Part shown: in pieces, positions 6,110 to 6,130 of the stretch
How positions within the stretch are numbered: the first letter of the stretch is position 1
How the letters are laid out: each line of letters starts with the position of its first letter
NCBI GenBank assembly: GCA_021779635.1
Contig: JAJYAH010000446.1
Span: forward strand, 1-6,130
Origin: Pseudomonadota bacterium
Lineage (GTDB): Bacteria; Pseudomonadota; Alphaproteobacteria; Rhizobiales; Xanthobacteraceae
Reading direction: 5' to 3'
DNA: 6,130 bases
Program-made: the position numbers and the translations under genes
The notes under the pieces: generated by a model
Told to the model about the DNA's origin: nothing
The model's input: only the letters and a program-made list of their open reading frames with translations
Databases searched by the model: none

Positions 6110-6130
6110 GATAGTTTGATTTGCAATGAC

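Overview
The window is about 6.1 kb of GC-rich DNA with alphaproteobacterial character. The gene types, codon bias and a CtrA-type TTAA-N7-TTAAC motif in an intergenic gap would fit a Bradyrhizobium/Rhodopseudomonas-like rhizobial relative. That placement is an inference from style and gene content, not from a marker gene. The content reads as part of a surface or exopolysaccharide (EPS) gene cluster.

Layout: (1) positions 1-1458 (+) hold the 3' part of a membrane O-acyltransferase with a C-terminal periplasmic SGNH domain; its start lies upstream of the window. (2) Positions 1445-2443 (+) hold a secreted GH26-like glycoside hydrolase whose start overlaps the acyltransferase by 14 bases, so the two are probably translated as one operon. 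(3) Positions 2444-2779 are a 336-base gap without a convincing gene; it contains a CtrA-like site, an overlapping GTTAAT/ATTAAC inverted repeat and a small perfect hairpin. (4) Positions 2780-3781 (+) hold a family 2 glycosyltransferase resembling ExoM of succinoglycan synthesis. (5) Positions 3827-4978 (-) hold a GT-B fold, GT4-like glycosyltransferase, convergent with the previous gene across 45 bases. (6) Positions 4979-5173 are a divergent intergenic region with two short palindromes. (7) Positions 5174-6109 (+) hold a JmjC/cupin-like protein with an HxD...H iron-binding pattern, a probable Fe(II)/2-oxoglutarate-type oxygenase of unknown substrate.

Working together (inference): the two glycosyltransferases would add sugars to a lipid-linked repeat unit on the cytoplasmic side, the acyltransferase would decorate the glycan with O-acyl groups, and the exported GH26-like enzyme would trim, release or size the polymer outside the cytoplasm. 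The cupin-like protein is the member whose role is least obvious. I see no rRNA, tRNA, CRISPR array, insertion sequence or phage gene. No clearly novel system is evident; the best leads are the GH26-like enzyme coupled to the acyltransferase, the cupin-like oxygenase among polysaccharide genes, and the possible cell-cycle (CtrA) input.
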